Position numbers and translations under genes: made by a program
Part shown: positions 21,968 through 34,085 of the stretch, piece by piece
How positions within the stretch are numbered: the stretch's first letter is position 1
Layout of the letters: the number at the start of each line of letters is the position of its first letter
The notes under the pieces: model-generated
Told to the model about the DNA's origin: nothing
The model's database searches: none
What the model saw: the letters and a program-made list of their open reading frames with translations, nothing else
Assembly (NCBI GenBank): GCA_032622095.1
Contig: CP136069.1
Location: 184,749,122 to 184,813,121, forward strand
Direction of reading: 5' to 3'
From: Siphonodentalium dalli
Lineage: Eukaryota > Mollusca > Scaphopoda > Gadilida > Siphonodentaliidae
Length of the DNA: 64,000 bases

Positions 21968-23598
21968 ATTATACGTGATATTTTATGACAAACTTAGATA
22001 AAGGGGATTTGTACTGAATTGGGACGATAAAAGTGGGCTTCTTCTTGTGTTCATTGTGTAGAGTAGACTTTGCAGGTCCACCAGGTTGACTCACGGAATA
22101 CATACGGAGATGAGATCTATACATAAAATGAGTCACAATCCGCTCGGTCAAATATGGACAATCATATCAAACCGCGAATCGATCGCAAAAGTCATTTCTT
22201 GGGCTACAAGGGGACATTAACAGTGCGAAAATTAACATCCTACGTAAGCGTTGATAAGCATAAATGTATGATTTGTCAAATTCGTACCTCTGTTGACCCA
22301 ATATTCGACTAAACTATACACAGAAATGCAGTAACAATGTCAACTATTTGGCAACGCCGCGGGTTCGACCATGACAACGACGATTGTGCGACTCGTTGAA
22401 CAGTAATTTTCATTTGTATACGACGTATCTGACACTGATCGGTCTGCTTAGTTCTGCATGTAAGCCCATGTATATATATATACATGCTGCATCAATAATG
22501 TTAGGCACCGTGCCTTCGTTGTACAATGAATAGATCCTGGATTCAATACAGCACTGTGTATATACTGATCCCCACATGTGATGCCATAGAGACCAAGTCA
22601 CATGAGAGATTTGTCCCTAAACGAGCATTCTGACATTTGAACATGACAAAATGCCCAACTTACATGTACCTGAACACCTTCCCTCTAATGCACCGAGCGG
22701 TGTGTGCATACTTCAAATGAGTTAAGAATTAATATCGTGGGAAGTTGAGTGGAAATAAATGTTATAGAAATGTCATATCTGGAGGAAAATCTTGACTGTG
22801 CGAAGGAATTATATTTTATATAACTTGATTTTAATCACAAATAAATAATCATTATAGAATATCATTTTCTGTCGAAAGTCGACCATACACCGGTTATAGA
22901 TTTAATTGTTATAATGTGTACATTAAAGGGGCACTGTACGTTATTCTCAACAAATTCCGGTTATAACAACGATCTAATACCGATAATATATAGAAAAATA
23001 AGTAATTTCAGATGAAGATGTATTCTGTAAACGTTCATGTTAATAGGTTATCTTAAAATCAAAGTTAATAATTTTATATAAATTTAATTTAAGGCTGGAG
23101 CCATAATCTAAATTACGAATTTCCGTGTACAAGACGTAATCAAATTAATTGACGGATAGTGGATTGGGCAACGCGTGGCACACATGCTCGTGTAAAAGAA
23201 TATGTTGATACGGGCCGTAAACTCAAGCCAATCACTGACTAGTGACTATAAATAAGTATGTGGGACCAGAATGCATAGAGTATGAAATTTATTTGATACA
23301 TTTCCTTGAAAACTGTACAAAAATTACTCGACAATGATAATTTGTATTTTCGCATTCCGGCTAATCTGCCATCCGTAACATTACTTCGTAATCAACAGAT
23401 TTTCAAATAGACTATAGAAACCAACAACAACATATGAATATCGCTTTAAACATATATATGTAGGCTTATAGAACTTTCCAACATGTATTTATTTCTGCCA
23501 ATCTAGAATTCAAGCCAGGTCTACTCCTTTAAATCAGACCGTTGAGAAACTCACATGACAATGCGATCGTCATCGTGACGTTTCGATCCGATTAACCA

Positions 23599-23601
23599 AT
23601 C

Positions 23602-23632
<31 letters not shown>

Positions 23633-23697
23633 CCTATCTCTCTCTCGTCCCTCTCTCTCTATCTCTCTCTCTCTCTCTCCCTATCTCTCTCTCTATC
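23599..23697. repeat. (CT)n microsatellite, interrupted
   Basis: About 100 bp of CT/CCCT repeats with a few TAT interruptions. Confidence 0.9.
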
Positions 23698-24613
23698 ATT
23701 TCCTATACCTGGATTACGTTTAAACTCAAGGGTGGAGTTAATTTCTAAGCCGACCATTCCCCACCATCGTGACCACTACGCAACTGAGAATAAGACATGT
23801 TGGCGATAAGAAAATGCCGAGGCATTGTGATTCGGCAGCTAGTTAGGCGTACAGACAGAAGGAAGGAAAGTTGGATAGGCGGAAAGGCAATTTAAATCAT
23901 GTAATGTGTGGTGCACAGATAAGGGAATTAAAACTTTACAATATAGCAATATACGATTCGACAATACTTTATTTTCCTCAGCTGGCTTCAAACAAAAGAG
24001 TCTTAATCTCGTATTCGTAAGCTCGCGTGATTGACGTGCCATGATACTGCCATATCAGGAATCAGGGAGCTAAATGTGTTCCAGAGTCGGGGAGCCAGTA
24101 CACCGTGGAATGCTAAAGGTGAAGGTAACTGAATAATGACCTTCATCTGATACATGTGCCACGTTATTAAAGGATGACATCGTGTTTATTTGATTTGTAC
24201 ATCATATCTAAATAATTTAAACTGGTGAATTAATGGGGGAATGGGTTTTTGTGAGTGGGAAATTGATTTAACTAGCTGCTGTAGTTGTGGGTTTTTCCAG
24301 ACCAAATTTGGCTATGAGATAGCCCTGTCATACACTTGGGGATTTATTTAAAAAAGTAATCCCATGATTTTTCTTGCATTTTCGTAATCAACTGGTGTCA
24401 ATCTAGCTGGGTAAACACCACTGGGATAGCCTGTAGGCTTCAATTCAGAGAATTCGGTCGAAACGTTAACACTGTCGCCTATGGGAAACCATTTAGTTCA
24501 GTGATTCCATCAGTCCCATGCATATGTTAGACAAAACAACAACATGTGACTCATATGTGATATGTCTATAGCGAGCATGACTTTCATTAGAAAACGACTT
24601 CTCGTGAGCACAA

Positions 24614-24935
24614 GTGAATGGAATTTCAATTGCTGGTCGCACAATCGTCGTTGTCACAGTTGTATACTCGGCGTTGTCAATTGAGTGTGATGGTACCCCC
24701 CGCAAATATGGACACAGAACCATAAATCACACAACTGAGGTGAACATTAGTTGTGAAAAGTCACCCAAAGACGTTTGGCTATGTTATTATTTGGTTTCCA
24801 CTCAATATAATAGGACATTATATATATTTTCTCAACTCTAAAGACGAATTTCACACAGTGACCTGTGTAAAAACGAAACAACCGGTCTATTCATGTCAAG
24901 GATTATGTATTGTTGTGCTAACCGTACAGTGCTGA
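24614..24935 (+). pseudogene. Possible secreted/Ig-like exon remnant
   Basis: An open frame without an ATG begins with a hydrophobic stretch (IVVVTVVYSALSIEC) like a signal peptide or an exon after a splice site. It continues with three N-glycosylation sequons (NHT, NIS, NRT) and Cys-Trp spacing (SCEK...WLCYY) that could be an Ig-like fold. It stops at 24,839-24,841. The next frame, open to 24,935, carries further Cys residues (TVTC, YSCQ), as if one frameshift separates them. No homologue is recognised and it may be chance. Confidence 0.22.
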
Positions 24936-25060
24936 ACTCTTTACATATTATATAGTGGAAGATCGCCGTACCTAATAGAAATATAATATATGGTACATAC
25001 CTGTCAGTATTTCTGGAATTATTCATTTCTTAATGTTTTGTTCGTGTTTATCGCATAAGT

Positions 25061-25155
25061 CTGGTCGCAGAATCGTTAAATTGCCGTAGTACCGTGGTTG
25101 TCAAGCCGCAGAATCGTGAAATTGGTCGTAGAATCGTCAAAACGACTGTGCCGTC
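25061..25155 (-). repeat. Inverted repeat pair, right member
   Basis: Reverse complement of 21,871-21,967, with the same GGTCGTAGAATCGT and GGTTGTCAAGCCGCAGAATC blocks. Confidence 0.6.
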
Positions 25156-25182
25156 TGATCTTGTTTTATATTTGTACATTTA

Positions 25183-25615
25183 GTGAACGTTCAGACGACC
25201 ACGATTCAATCTTAAGTGGAGGAATCTGGCCCGACGAGATCGTGGAAAGTTTGTTCAGACGATTGCGATGTCGTCGTATATTATGATATCGTAGATTGTT
25301 CGTAAAGCATGTGATTGACCACCCTACTGACCACCCTACTGACCACCCTACACCACCCTACTGACCACCCTACTGACCACCCTACTGTCATTTCCAAGCA
25401 CGATTTTTACGTACACACGACTGCGATTACGTCGCAAGTGGAGGTAACCAAGCATACGCCATGCACGATTTCGCATCGAAAATCAAACAGTGCTTGATAT
25501 TATGTTTTGACCTACGATTTTGACGTGAGCATGCGCAGTCCAACTAGCGATTACTTCCTATGGCGGAAATCTTTCCACTTACGATTGTATCATGGTCGTC
25601 TGAACGTTCACTTAC
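25183..25615. mobile_element. Foldback MITE with a CCCTACTGACCA mini-array
   Basis: The ends are inverted repeats: TGAACGTTCAGACGACCACG on the left and the complement on the right (25,591-25,615), followed inward by a TTAAGTGGA/TCCACTTAC pair. The interior at about 25,317-25,386 repeats the 12-mer CCCTACTGACCA about six times. No ORF of note. Confidence 0.55.
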
Positions 25616-25698
25616 GACTGTTCTTTCCCTCGAAGGCAATAAATCGAACTGAAAACCAAGCACAGATTTTACCCCTTCAACATACCATTTCCTCTTAA

Positions 25699-26091
25699 CC
25701 CTTTACCCAACAAACCGGCCAAAACCGGCCAAATAAAGCTTCAACAGCCTAAAATATCTTCGGTCTGTCTCAATAGAACCATACAAATATGGATATCATT
25801 GGAACCGGCTCCTTGACCACATTGTGATAGTTACAGTTATGCCCTGTGCCAATGCATTCTCTTATATATGCGAGTCGACCATAGGTCGCCTCGCATATAT
25901 AAGAGAATGCATTGGCCTAAAAAAAATCTTTTTTTAACACTTTTTTACCATTTTTTCTTACATTCTTTAACAATTTTATAATTTTTAATGTGTTAAGCCA
26001 ATGCATTCTCTTATATATGCGAGGCGACCTATGGTCGACTCGCATATATAAGAGAATGCATTGGCACAGGGCCGTTCTGTTGGGTAAAGGG
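25699..26091. mobile_element. piggyBac-like MITE (foldback family B), copy 1
   Basis: TTAA flanks both ends (25,695-25,698 and 26,092-26,095), and the termini are CCCTTTACCCAACA and its complement. TTAA plus a CCC start is the piggyBac signature. Inside are two inverted copies of the same 68-bp palindrome found in foldback family A, bordered by CCCTGTG. No transposase is present. A near-identical copy is at 49,258-49,638. Confidence 0.75.
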
Positions 26092-26579
26092 TTAAATTGC
26101 CTACAATTACACGAGTCTTACCTGTAGAGGTGATAGTATTCGTTGTGATCACACATATATTGTGATTTAAAAGATGTCAGAATTGCAGATTTGTTACAGT
26201 TTGAACATAAACGATTGCAATTACGTCACGCTTAGGCCAGGCAAATTGATTAATCTGGAAAATCAAGATATACTATACATATCTGGGAATATTAAATTGT
26301 AGTGATTTATAGATAGAAGATTAGCACCATAGGTTGTCCTTTTTTAAAATAAAGAATCACAATATGGGTCTGTTTGTCTGATTTTATTTACATTTTAATA
26401 ATAATCTGCAGCCATAAACTGAATTTATATTATACAGTTTAACTTTGATTTTAAGATTACCTGCTAACCCGAACGTTAACAGAAGACATCTTCGAAGTTG
26501 GACTCAAATTAATTATGTATATATAACTATATCGTTGTTATTACCGGCAATTTATTGAAATTGGCGTACGTCTCCCTTT

Positions 26580-27114
26580 ATGTAAGCATTATTTGAGGGA
26601 TATAGAAATTATGTTATTATTTCTGAAAGTCAATTTGTTTACTTCTGTAAAAAGCACGTGGTTTCGCGGTTGGTGAGTACCACGCTTTGAAAATGTGAAA
26701 ACGCACAGAAACATAATATATGAAGAATTGACACAAAACATAACACTTTGACTGTTACTAGCATTATGCTAGTTTATTTTAAAAACAAGTTTATACCTTA
26801 TATGTTCGGAAATACTCAGTAGTTTTTCTTTAACATTCTGACCAAAGTTGCCAGTCGGAGGTACGTGGAATACACCAGTCAATACATCTAGGAGTATTGT
26901 TCGACTGAAAACTTCGAGGTATCAGCTTGTTGGAAAAATAGTATATATAGCATATGCTCGTAGCTGCCAAAATACTGCGTAATGTATTATTATCCTAGTT
27001 TATTACCGTTTTCCTCGTTTCTGGTCGCGTTTGAGATCGCCTGAATGCTTAATACTCATCAACCGAACGATTGGTCTATGAAGCATCCCCGTATGGCAAA
27101 ATGCGACTAGAATA
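26580..27114. other. Spacer, no gene seen
   Basis: No domain or repeat structure was recognised in this stretch. Confidence 0.4.
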
Positions 27115-27459
27115 TGTGACCTGCCATATCAAATCCAGTCGTAAGTCGGGATTTTTTTTACCCTGTGCCAATGCATTCTCTTATATATGCGAGTCGACCA
27201 TAGGTCGCCTCGCATATATAAGAGAATGCATTGGCCTAACAATTTGTTATCATGTTTTTTAAATAAATGCTTCTTACAATTTTTAGGACATAAAATAAAA
27301 AACATCCATTACCCTGCAGGGAGCCCCACACATATATAGAAGCATATAGAAGAGTGTCGTCTGCTCATGTTTGTCTGGGGCTATGTATGGGTGAAATTAT
27401 AAAATTGTTAAAGAATACAAGAAAAAATTATTAAAATTGTAAAAAATTGTTAGGCCAAA
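27115..27459. mobile_element. Foldback family A, right end missing
   Basis: It matches 13,715-14,050 from the TGTGACCTGCCATATC terminus through the first nested hairpin and the AT-rich centre up to GTTAGGCCAA. The second hairpin and the right TIR are absent. At that point the 32-bp minisatellite begins. Confidence 0.75.
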
Positions 27460-29815
27460 TTATAAGATATTTTGGACGCAGTACTGATTGATTATTAGAT
27501 ATTTTGGACGCAGTACTGATTGATTATAAGATATTTTGGACGCAGTACTGATTGATTATAAGATATATATTTTGGACGCAGTAATGATTGATTATTAGAT
27601 ATTTTGGACGCAGTACTGATTGATTATTAGATATTTTGGACGCAGTAATGATTTATTATAAGATATTTTGGACGCAGTAATGATTGATTATTAGATATTT
27701 TGGACGCAGTACTGATTGATTATTAGATATTTTGGACGCAGTACTGATTGATTATAAGATATTTTGGACGCAGTACTGATTGATTATTAGATATTTTGGA
27801 CGCAGTATTGATTGATTATTAGATATTTTGGACACAGTAATGATTGATTATAAGATATTTTGGACGCAGTACTGATTGATTATTAGATATTTTGGACGCA
27901 GTACTGATTGATTATAAGATATTTTGGACGCAGTATTGATTGATTATTAGATATTTTGGACGCAGTATTTATTGATTATAAGATATTTTGGACGCAGTAT
28001 TGATTGATTATAAGATATTTTGGACGCAGTATTGATTGATTATAAGATATTTTGGACGCAGTATTGATTGATTATTAGATATTTTGGACGCAGTACTGAT
28101 TGATTATTAGATATTTTGGACGCAGTATTGATTGATTATAAGATATTTTGGACGCAGTATTGATTGATTATTAGATATTTTGGACGCAGTACTGATTGAT
28201 TATTAGATATTTTGGGCGCAGCACTGATTGATTATTAGATATTTTGGACGCAGTACTGATTGATTATTAGATATTTTGGACGCAGTACTGATTGATTATA
28301 AGATATTTTGGACGCAGTAATGATTGATTATAAGATATTTTGGACGCAGTATTGATTGATTATAAGATATTTTGGACGCAGTATTGATTGATTATAAGAT
28401 ATTTTTGACGCAGTACTCATTGATTATAAGAAATTTTGGACGCAGTACTGATTGATTATTAGATATTTTGAACGCAGTAATGATTGATTATAAGATATTT
28501 TGGACGCAGTATTGATTGATTATTATATATTTTGGACGCAGTATTGATTGATTATTATATATTTTGGACGCAGTACTGATTGATTATTATATATTTTGGA
28601 CGCAGTATTGATTGATTATAAGATATTTTGGATGCAGTACTGATTGATTATTAGATATTTTGGACGCAGTAATGATTTATTATAAGATATTTTGGACGCA
28701 GTATTGTTGGATTATTATATATTTTGGACGCAGTATTGATTGATTATTAGATATTTTGGACGCAGTACTGATTGATTATTAGATATTTTGGACGCAGTAT
28801 TGATTGATTATAAGATATTTTGGATGCAGTACTGATTGATTATTAGATATTTTGGACGCAGTACTGATTGATTATAAGATATTTTGGACACAGTAATGAT
28901 TGATTATAAGATATTTTGGACGCAGTACTGATTGATTATTAGTAGTTGGATGCAGTACTGATTGATTATTAGATATTTTGGACGCAGTATTGATTGATTA
29001 TAAGATATTTTGGACGCAGTATTGATTGATTATTAGATATTTTGGACGCAGTACTGATTGATTATTAGATATTTTGGGCGCAGCACTGATTGATTATTAG
29101 ATATTTTGGACGCAGTACTGATTGATTATTAGATATTTTGGACGCAGTACTGATTGATTATAAGATATTTTGGACGCAGTAATGATTGATTATAAGATAT
29201 TTTGGACGCAGTATTGATTGATTATAAGATATTTTGGACGCAGTATTGATTGATTATAAGATATTTTGGACGCAGTACTCATTGATTATAAGATATTTTG
29301 GACGCAGTACTGATTGATTATTAGATATTTTGAACGCAGTAATGATTGATTATAAGATATTTTGGACGCAGTATTGATTGATTATTATATATTTTGGACG
29401 CAGTATTGATTGATTATTAGATATTTTGGACGCAGTACTGATTGATTATTATATATTTTGGACGCAGTATTGATTGATTATAAGATATTTTGGATGCAGT
29501 ACTGATTGATTATTAGATATTTTGGACGCAGTAATGATTTATTATAAGATATTTTGGACGCAGTATTGATTGATTATTATATATTTTGGACGCAGTAATG
29601 ATTTATTATAAGATATTTTGGACGCAGTATTGATTGATTATTAGATATTTTGGACGCAGTATTGATTGATTATAAGATATTTTGGATGCAGTACTGATTG
29701 ATTATTAGATATTTTGGACGCAGTACTGATTGATTATAAGATATTTTGGACACAGTAATGATTGATTATAAGATATTTTGGACGCAGTACTGATTGATTA
29801 TTAGTAGTTGGATAA
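27460..29815. repeat. 32-bp minisatellite, about 73 units, with higher-order structure
   Basis: The unit contains ATATTTTGGACGCAGTA followed by CTGATTGATTAT. Two positions vary in a near-binary way (GTACT, GTATT or GTAAT; TTATAAG or TTATTAG). Rare variants recur 862 bp apart: GGGCGCAGCAC at 28,214 and 29,076, GTACTCAT at 28,413 and 29,275, and the short unit AGTAGTTGGAT at 28,941 and 29,803. The last 862 bp therefore duplicates the preceding block. Non-coding. Confidence 0.95.
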
Positions 29816-29914
29816 CTAGTATATAATTTCTTTTCGAATATCAGGAACACTTGTCTTCAGAAAGCTCGCGGAGCGAATATTGCAGACCGAAGTAAATTTT
29901 CGCTAATTTTCAGA

Positions 29915-30190
29915 CTTCTATGTGGAAGCCGTCAAACTTTTCCGAATTTCATTGAAAAACATAGCCGCTAGTGGCCATCTTGGATTTTGCTCGTTGTATG
30001 ACTAAATCCTTTGGCAAACCATACATGCCACCTCCCTCGTCCGAACATCACTAAACATCATATGGATCTCCGGGGTGACCTCTGGATGGGAGCCATCAAA
30101 CTTTTCCGAATTTCATTGAAAAATATGGCCGACAGCGGCCATCTTGGATTTTGCTCCTTCTATGACTAAATCCTTTGGCACGCCCTTACA
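29915..30190. repeat. Two tandem units, about 163-bp period
   Basis: The segment beginning TCAAACTTTTCCGAATTTCA and ending CTAAATCCTTTGGCA occurs at about 29,930-30,018 and 30,093-30,180. Each carries a GGCCATCTTGGATTTTGCTC block, the complement of the AAGATGGCC motifs seen elsewhere. Confidence 0.7.
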
Positions 30191-30462
30191 GACCACACCT
30201 CACACCCGATCGTCACCAAACTTCATATGGATTATTATTTTCATGACTTAAGCATGTAAACTGTCCGAGTTCCCAATCGCTATATGGACTGTAACATATG
30301 GCATGATCCCAGTTACAAGTTGAACTATAGTGTCATTTACACTTTAATTTGATATTCATGCTAAAGGGTCTAAAGTAATGCATATAAAACTATTTTTGAA
30401 TTGATATCTATCGAATAACATAGAACCGCCCATCTTTCAATTTCGATAAATATTTTCTTCGC

Positions 30463-31035
30463 AGATTTTTACACTTTTTCACCACATGTTGTACGTATGC
30501 CCTTGAGGTAAAACATAACAAATGGTGATCTATTCTTGCACACACCATTACATCGTTTTGTTAAATATTACATCATTTGAAACTAGTCTTTAGATGATTT
30601 TGAAGGCGTTCATCGAACCGCTTTTAAGAAATATTATGATGACAGTTTTTGCGAGGGTGCCCGCAAAAATAACAAATGACCACACATTGATTTAATCGCC
30701 GAGTTTTGTTGAACTTCTGATTATATAGAACCAGTATTTAGATGATTTTCGAACACCAACTGAACCTCCCAGATGGTTACAATGGGTGATCATTTATTAT
30801 TTTTGAACATGCGGGCGCAATCGAGTTGCTGTGGAAATGAAGAAATCGGCAAAAAACTGCTTGCATAATATTTCGTAAAAGCGGTTCGACGCACACTCAT
30901 CAATATCAATTTAATACTCGTTTCAAATGATATATTGTTTTAACAAAACGATGGTTTTATGCAACAAAAGATGACAATTTGTTATGTTTGTAATCAATGG
31001 CGCATCAAATTTGTGTAAAGGTGTAGAAATATATG
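30463..31035. mobile_element. Foldback, about 570 bp
   Basis: The left arm (TTTTTACACTTTTTCACC, TAACAAATGGTGATC, CATCGTTTTGTTAAA, CGAACCGCTTTTA) and the right arm (TAAAAGCGGTTCG, TTTAACAAAACGATGG, CAATTTGTTATG, GTGTAAAGGTGTAGAAA) are diverged inverted repeats around about 30,745. No coding frame. Confidence 0.6.
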
Positions 31036-32195
31036 TAAACATATGTTGATATGAACAGAGGCCCCTACCGTATATGTTTTCCCCGCTAACTTCCAAATGT
31101 TCACAGGCTGCAATCAGGTTTCGACATGATCTGACTAGAAAATTTTAACTTGAAGTGACAAGTCTGTTTTCTGTTGATTAATAGTTAAGTGTTGGTATAT
31201 GTTAATCGCGCATAGCATGTTAAATTCCCATTGCTAAAAAATGAGGCGACGAGCACGAATAAGGCTGCACAAAATGTGCACTCACTTCTCAATGTAAACA
31301 AATAAGTTAAAACAAATGCATTTTTAGCCTTGTTACATACTACGGACAAAGTTAAACATATTCTATATGCATGTATATTTGTAATATATAATACCATGCC
31401 ACAATACAACATCTATTTCATTCAAAGTTGTCCCTTGTCTCATTTTAAAGTTGTTGCACGCAATAAAAAATACAAAGCCTCAATTGTGGTAAACAATCCG
31501 CACAAATTTCCAAGTTTTTGGTCGCAAATCTCGCATGTTTATGGGGAAGATAACTATTATCATAGTTTATTTAGATGTAAATGATTATGCTATTATAGGA
31601 AGTTATTCACATTACACGAGTGATCAATCTCATAATTGAATGTGAGACAACAATTTTACAAGTTTTTCATCAACATACATGTATCCTGAATGTCTACCCA
31701 GTAATATTTGAAGCTTAATATACCATTGGTAAATTATCTGGCACTCCGATCATTGTTGGTGTATTCTTATGGCGAAATAACTTTGTAGCCGATGCGCCAA
31801 AAATCATATATAGTAATTTGTCCATGCTCGAGAAAGATAACAGTAAATTCGAAAACAGCATACGTTGTGCTATCGAACCAGACGATGACGCCAAAAAAAC
31901 CGGACATCAATAGCGGAAGTTTTTTATATTGCCGTTCGGAAATTGTCTGGAGTGTCTCGATTTCGAAAAAAAAACAACAAAAACAAAAACATTGATACAT
32001 GGTGTGTTTGGCATATTTGATACCATACCTATAGTCCGTATATGTTGGTGTTATTTATTAGTAATAAGCCGATTATGATCACCAAAGTGGCGTTTGAAGG
32101 AAATAGCATTGTTGTTGTAACTACCGTATAGATGTTATCAGGATGAGGATCTTTAACATATTAGTTTCCAATATTTACCTTTTTCCATCTAAAGT
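31036..32195. other. Spacer, no gene seen
   Basis: Short frames occur on both strands (for example 31,330-31,584 and 31,767-32,000) but show low-complexity or chance composition. No repeat structure was recognised. Confidence 0.4.
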
Positions 32196-32199
32196 CACT

Positions 32200-32595
32200 T
32201 TATAAGTGTTCAGCAGCCTGTCGAACTTAAACAGTGTAGGTAAAGAATATCGTCCACCCCATTTCTACATGTATACCTGTAATGACCATACAGTGATTCC
32301 CAAAGTGATTGACCACCTGACCGGGCGGGATGGTGGGTGGTTTTTCGGGATTTGGTCGGGGTGTGGCTTGTTGCCATTCATCGGAAAGCTATCGCCGAGA
32401 GCTTTCCGATGGATGGTGGCGGGCCGTATTTCCGACTGGGTCCTGAGGGGTTGCCCATGGTTCTGCTGTGGTTGTATGGTCGGTTTCTTTGGGCATTACT
32501 GTATATATATATACATTGTATTTATGTATACAACTCTTCTGTAATGTCTATATTGACGCTCTGAATAAAACTTAATTGAATGGAATTGAACAATA
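32200..32595 (+). repeat. Probable LINE 3'-end fragment with strong hairpin
   Basis: The block ends CTGTAATGTCTATATTGACG, AATAAA, then TTGAATGGAATTGAA. This resembles the CTGTAATGTCT...TTGAATTGAATTG tail near 18,595-18,641. Within it, CATCGGAAAGCT at about 32,378 pairs perfectly with AGCTTTCCGATG about 9 nt later. No ORF assignment can be made. Confidence 0.4.
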
Positions 32596-32849
32596 TGTTA
32601 ACTGCATGCTGAATGAATCATGATATACCATGTTTTGATCACTATTTCCTATAATTATCAAGCAATTAAATCATTTGTAATGGGCAGAATATAATGTGTG
32701 GTAATTACTGTTCCTTCTCTGTCAGAACATCAGAAAGTTCCTAGGTTCATTTAAATGTTCACATAACAGTGAGATATCGCGCAAGTTTTTAATTTTGATT
32801 TTGTGGCCGTGCACAGCGGATCAATAACTTTAATAACTAACTCGCGGCC

Positions 32850-33349
32850 ATATTGGATCCACCTAGCCCCGTTATATGGTTTTAGTGCTACGGGTCAAAG
32901 TTCTGGAGTAGCATTTCAATTTATGGAGCTTTTGAATATTCATGACTTCCATATGCTGCTCTGGAACTTTAGCACTAAACCACGGAACGGGACTGGATGG
33001 ATCAGTGACAAGGAGTATGCTATGATATACAAAATTAAAGGGCCCCAAGGCACTCGCCTTTGGGATAAATGTGCAAAAGATATATAAATCTGTGGAAATA
33101 TTACCAGTAGTAAGAACACGGAGAAATAGATACACTTTTTCTTATATTCATTATTCATTTATTGAATGTTTTCCCAACCACGTAATTTCGTGTGTTGTTC
33201 GTGTGTTCGTGTGTGTGTTGAAACTAGTATTATGAGAACAGCTACAGCGATTTGTCAACAACTATCGTTAAACGTGAAATACTGTTAAAATATAAATCAA
33301 CAAAGTAGATTCCATTCGAGCAAAGTTCGGTTTATCTAAAGATTCTCCT
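32850..33349 (+). repeat. 500-bp direct repeat, copy 1 (5' flank of LINE-A)
   Basis: This segment is matched without gaps by 47,460-47,959 with about eight substitutions (about 98% identity). It includes an internal foldback of about 130 bp (TGGTTTTAGTGCTA pairing with TAGCACTAAACCA) and a small CCCAAGGC/GCCTTTGGG hairpin. LINE-A starts exactly where it ends here. At the other copy, LINE-B sequence follows. The arrangement is what an extra-long target-site duplication of LINE-A would give. Confidence 0.8.
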
Positions 33350-33903
33350 TGTCTGCTGTGTCCTCAGCTTTTGTTGATGCTACTCAAAGTGCTAATGCAT
33401 TGTCGCAATTGGTTAGTGATATGAAAAACACACAAACGCCTTCTATCAACAAAACGAAGAAAACTCCATCTGTACATTCTCATTCGCAAAAGGTAGATTC
33501 GTTATGTGAAGCCAATGACATCAGTGTTATTACCAGAGAGAGTAATGGAAGTCACACTTCGAGGAGAGTAAAGGAAGATCGTTTTCGGGAACCAGATTAC
33601 TACACACAAAGAAATCGAGGACCAATAAAACCTGTGAGACTTTTCCTAAATAATCTGAGTTACGACATTACAGCCCTGGACATTGCGGATCATCTATATT
33701 ATAAACAAATTCCATTCACAGTTGTAAAAATTATGTATAATGCAAGACACCATACAGCTACAGGACGGATCAATGTTGACGAGCAGTATGCAGACGACGT
33801 CAAAAGCAGACAATTTTGGTTTCATGACATTGAATGCAGAGATTGGGTCCCATTTTCTGAAGTAGCACATAGACAGCAAAGTTCAACTCCCTTAATACCT
33901 TAA
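33349..33903 (+). pseudogene. LINE-A ORF1, 5'-truncated, RRM-like
   Basis: The frame is open from the truncation point to a TAA at 33,901-33,903 (about 184 residues). The N-terminal half is Ser/Thr/Lys-rich and low complexity. The C-terminal half has PVRLFLNNLSYDIT, then ADHLYYKQIPF, then a GRINV strand and FWFHDIECRDW. These correspond to the first strand, helix and C-terminal FWxxGVxCRxW block of RRM-like domains in LINE ORF1 proteins. Such proteins bind element RNA. No start codon belongs to this copy: the frame begins at the LINE/target junction. ORF2 follows after about 180 bp. Confidence 0.65.
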
Positions 33904-34085
33904 GAATCGCCATTCGATGTCCCCTGCATACCGCGACCGAACACCAATGGAATCGTCCGGACGTCGAGATGATAGACGATAACTGTAAATTTTGGTAGAT
34001 TGCTGTACTTATATATCTCTAATATTAATCACATTGATTAATTATTTGGTATTGCTATATATTAAGCACTGTGTAATATTTTGAA

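Larger units (their letters stand above)
22924..26579. mobile_element. TIR-flanked segment, about 3.65 kb (possible DNA transposon)
   Basis: The left end AAAGGGGCACTGTACG (near 22,925) and the right end, whose complement reads AAAGGGAGACGTACG (near 26,580), start diverged inverted repeats of about 200 bp. These share ATTCCGGTTATAACAACGAT-like and CTTAAAATCAAAGTTAA blocks. No transposase is recognisable inside. The interior holds a CT microsatellite, a foldback, a piggyBac-like MITE and the weak secreted candidate at 24.6 kb. The target duplication is not clear. Confidence 0.4.

Noticed and set aside
27460-29815. CRISPR-like regular array
   Set aside because: The 32-bp units are contiguous with no unique spacers, unit variants are shared, and the sequence is eukaryotic. 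It is a minisatellite.
32850-33349. 500-bp repeats as LTRs of LINE-A
   Set aside because: LINE-A has non-LTR enzymes and an AT tail. The repeats lack TG...CA ends, a primer-binding site and a polypurine tract, and the second copy continues into the unrelated LINE-B.
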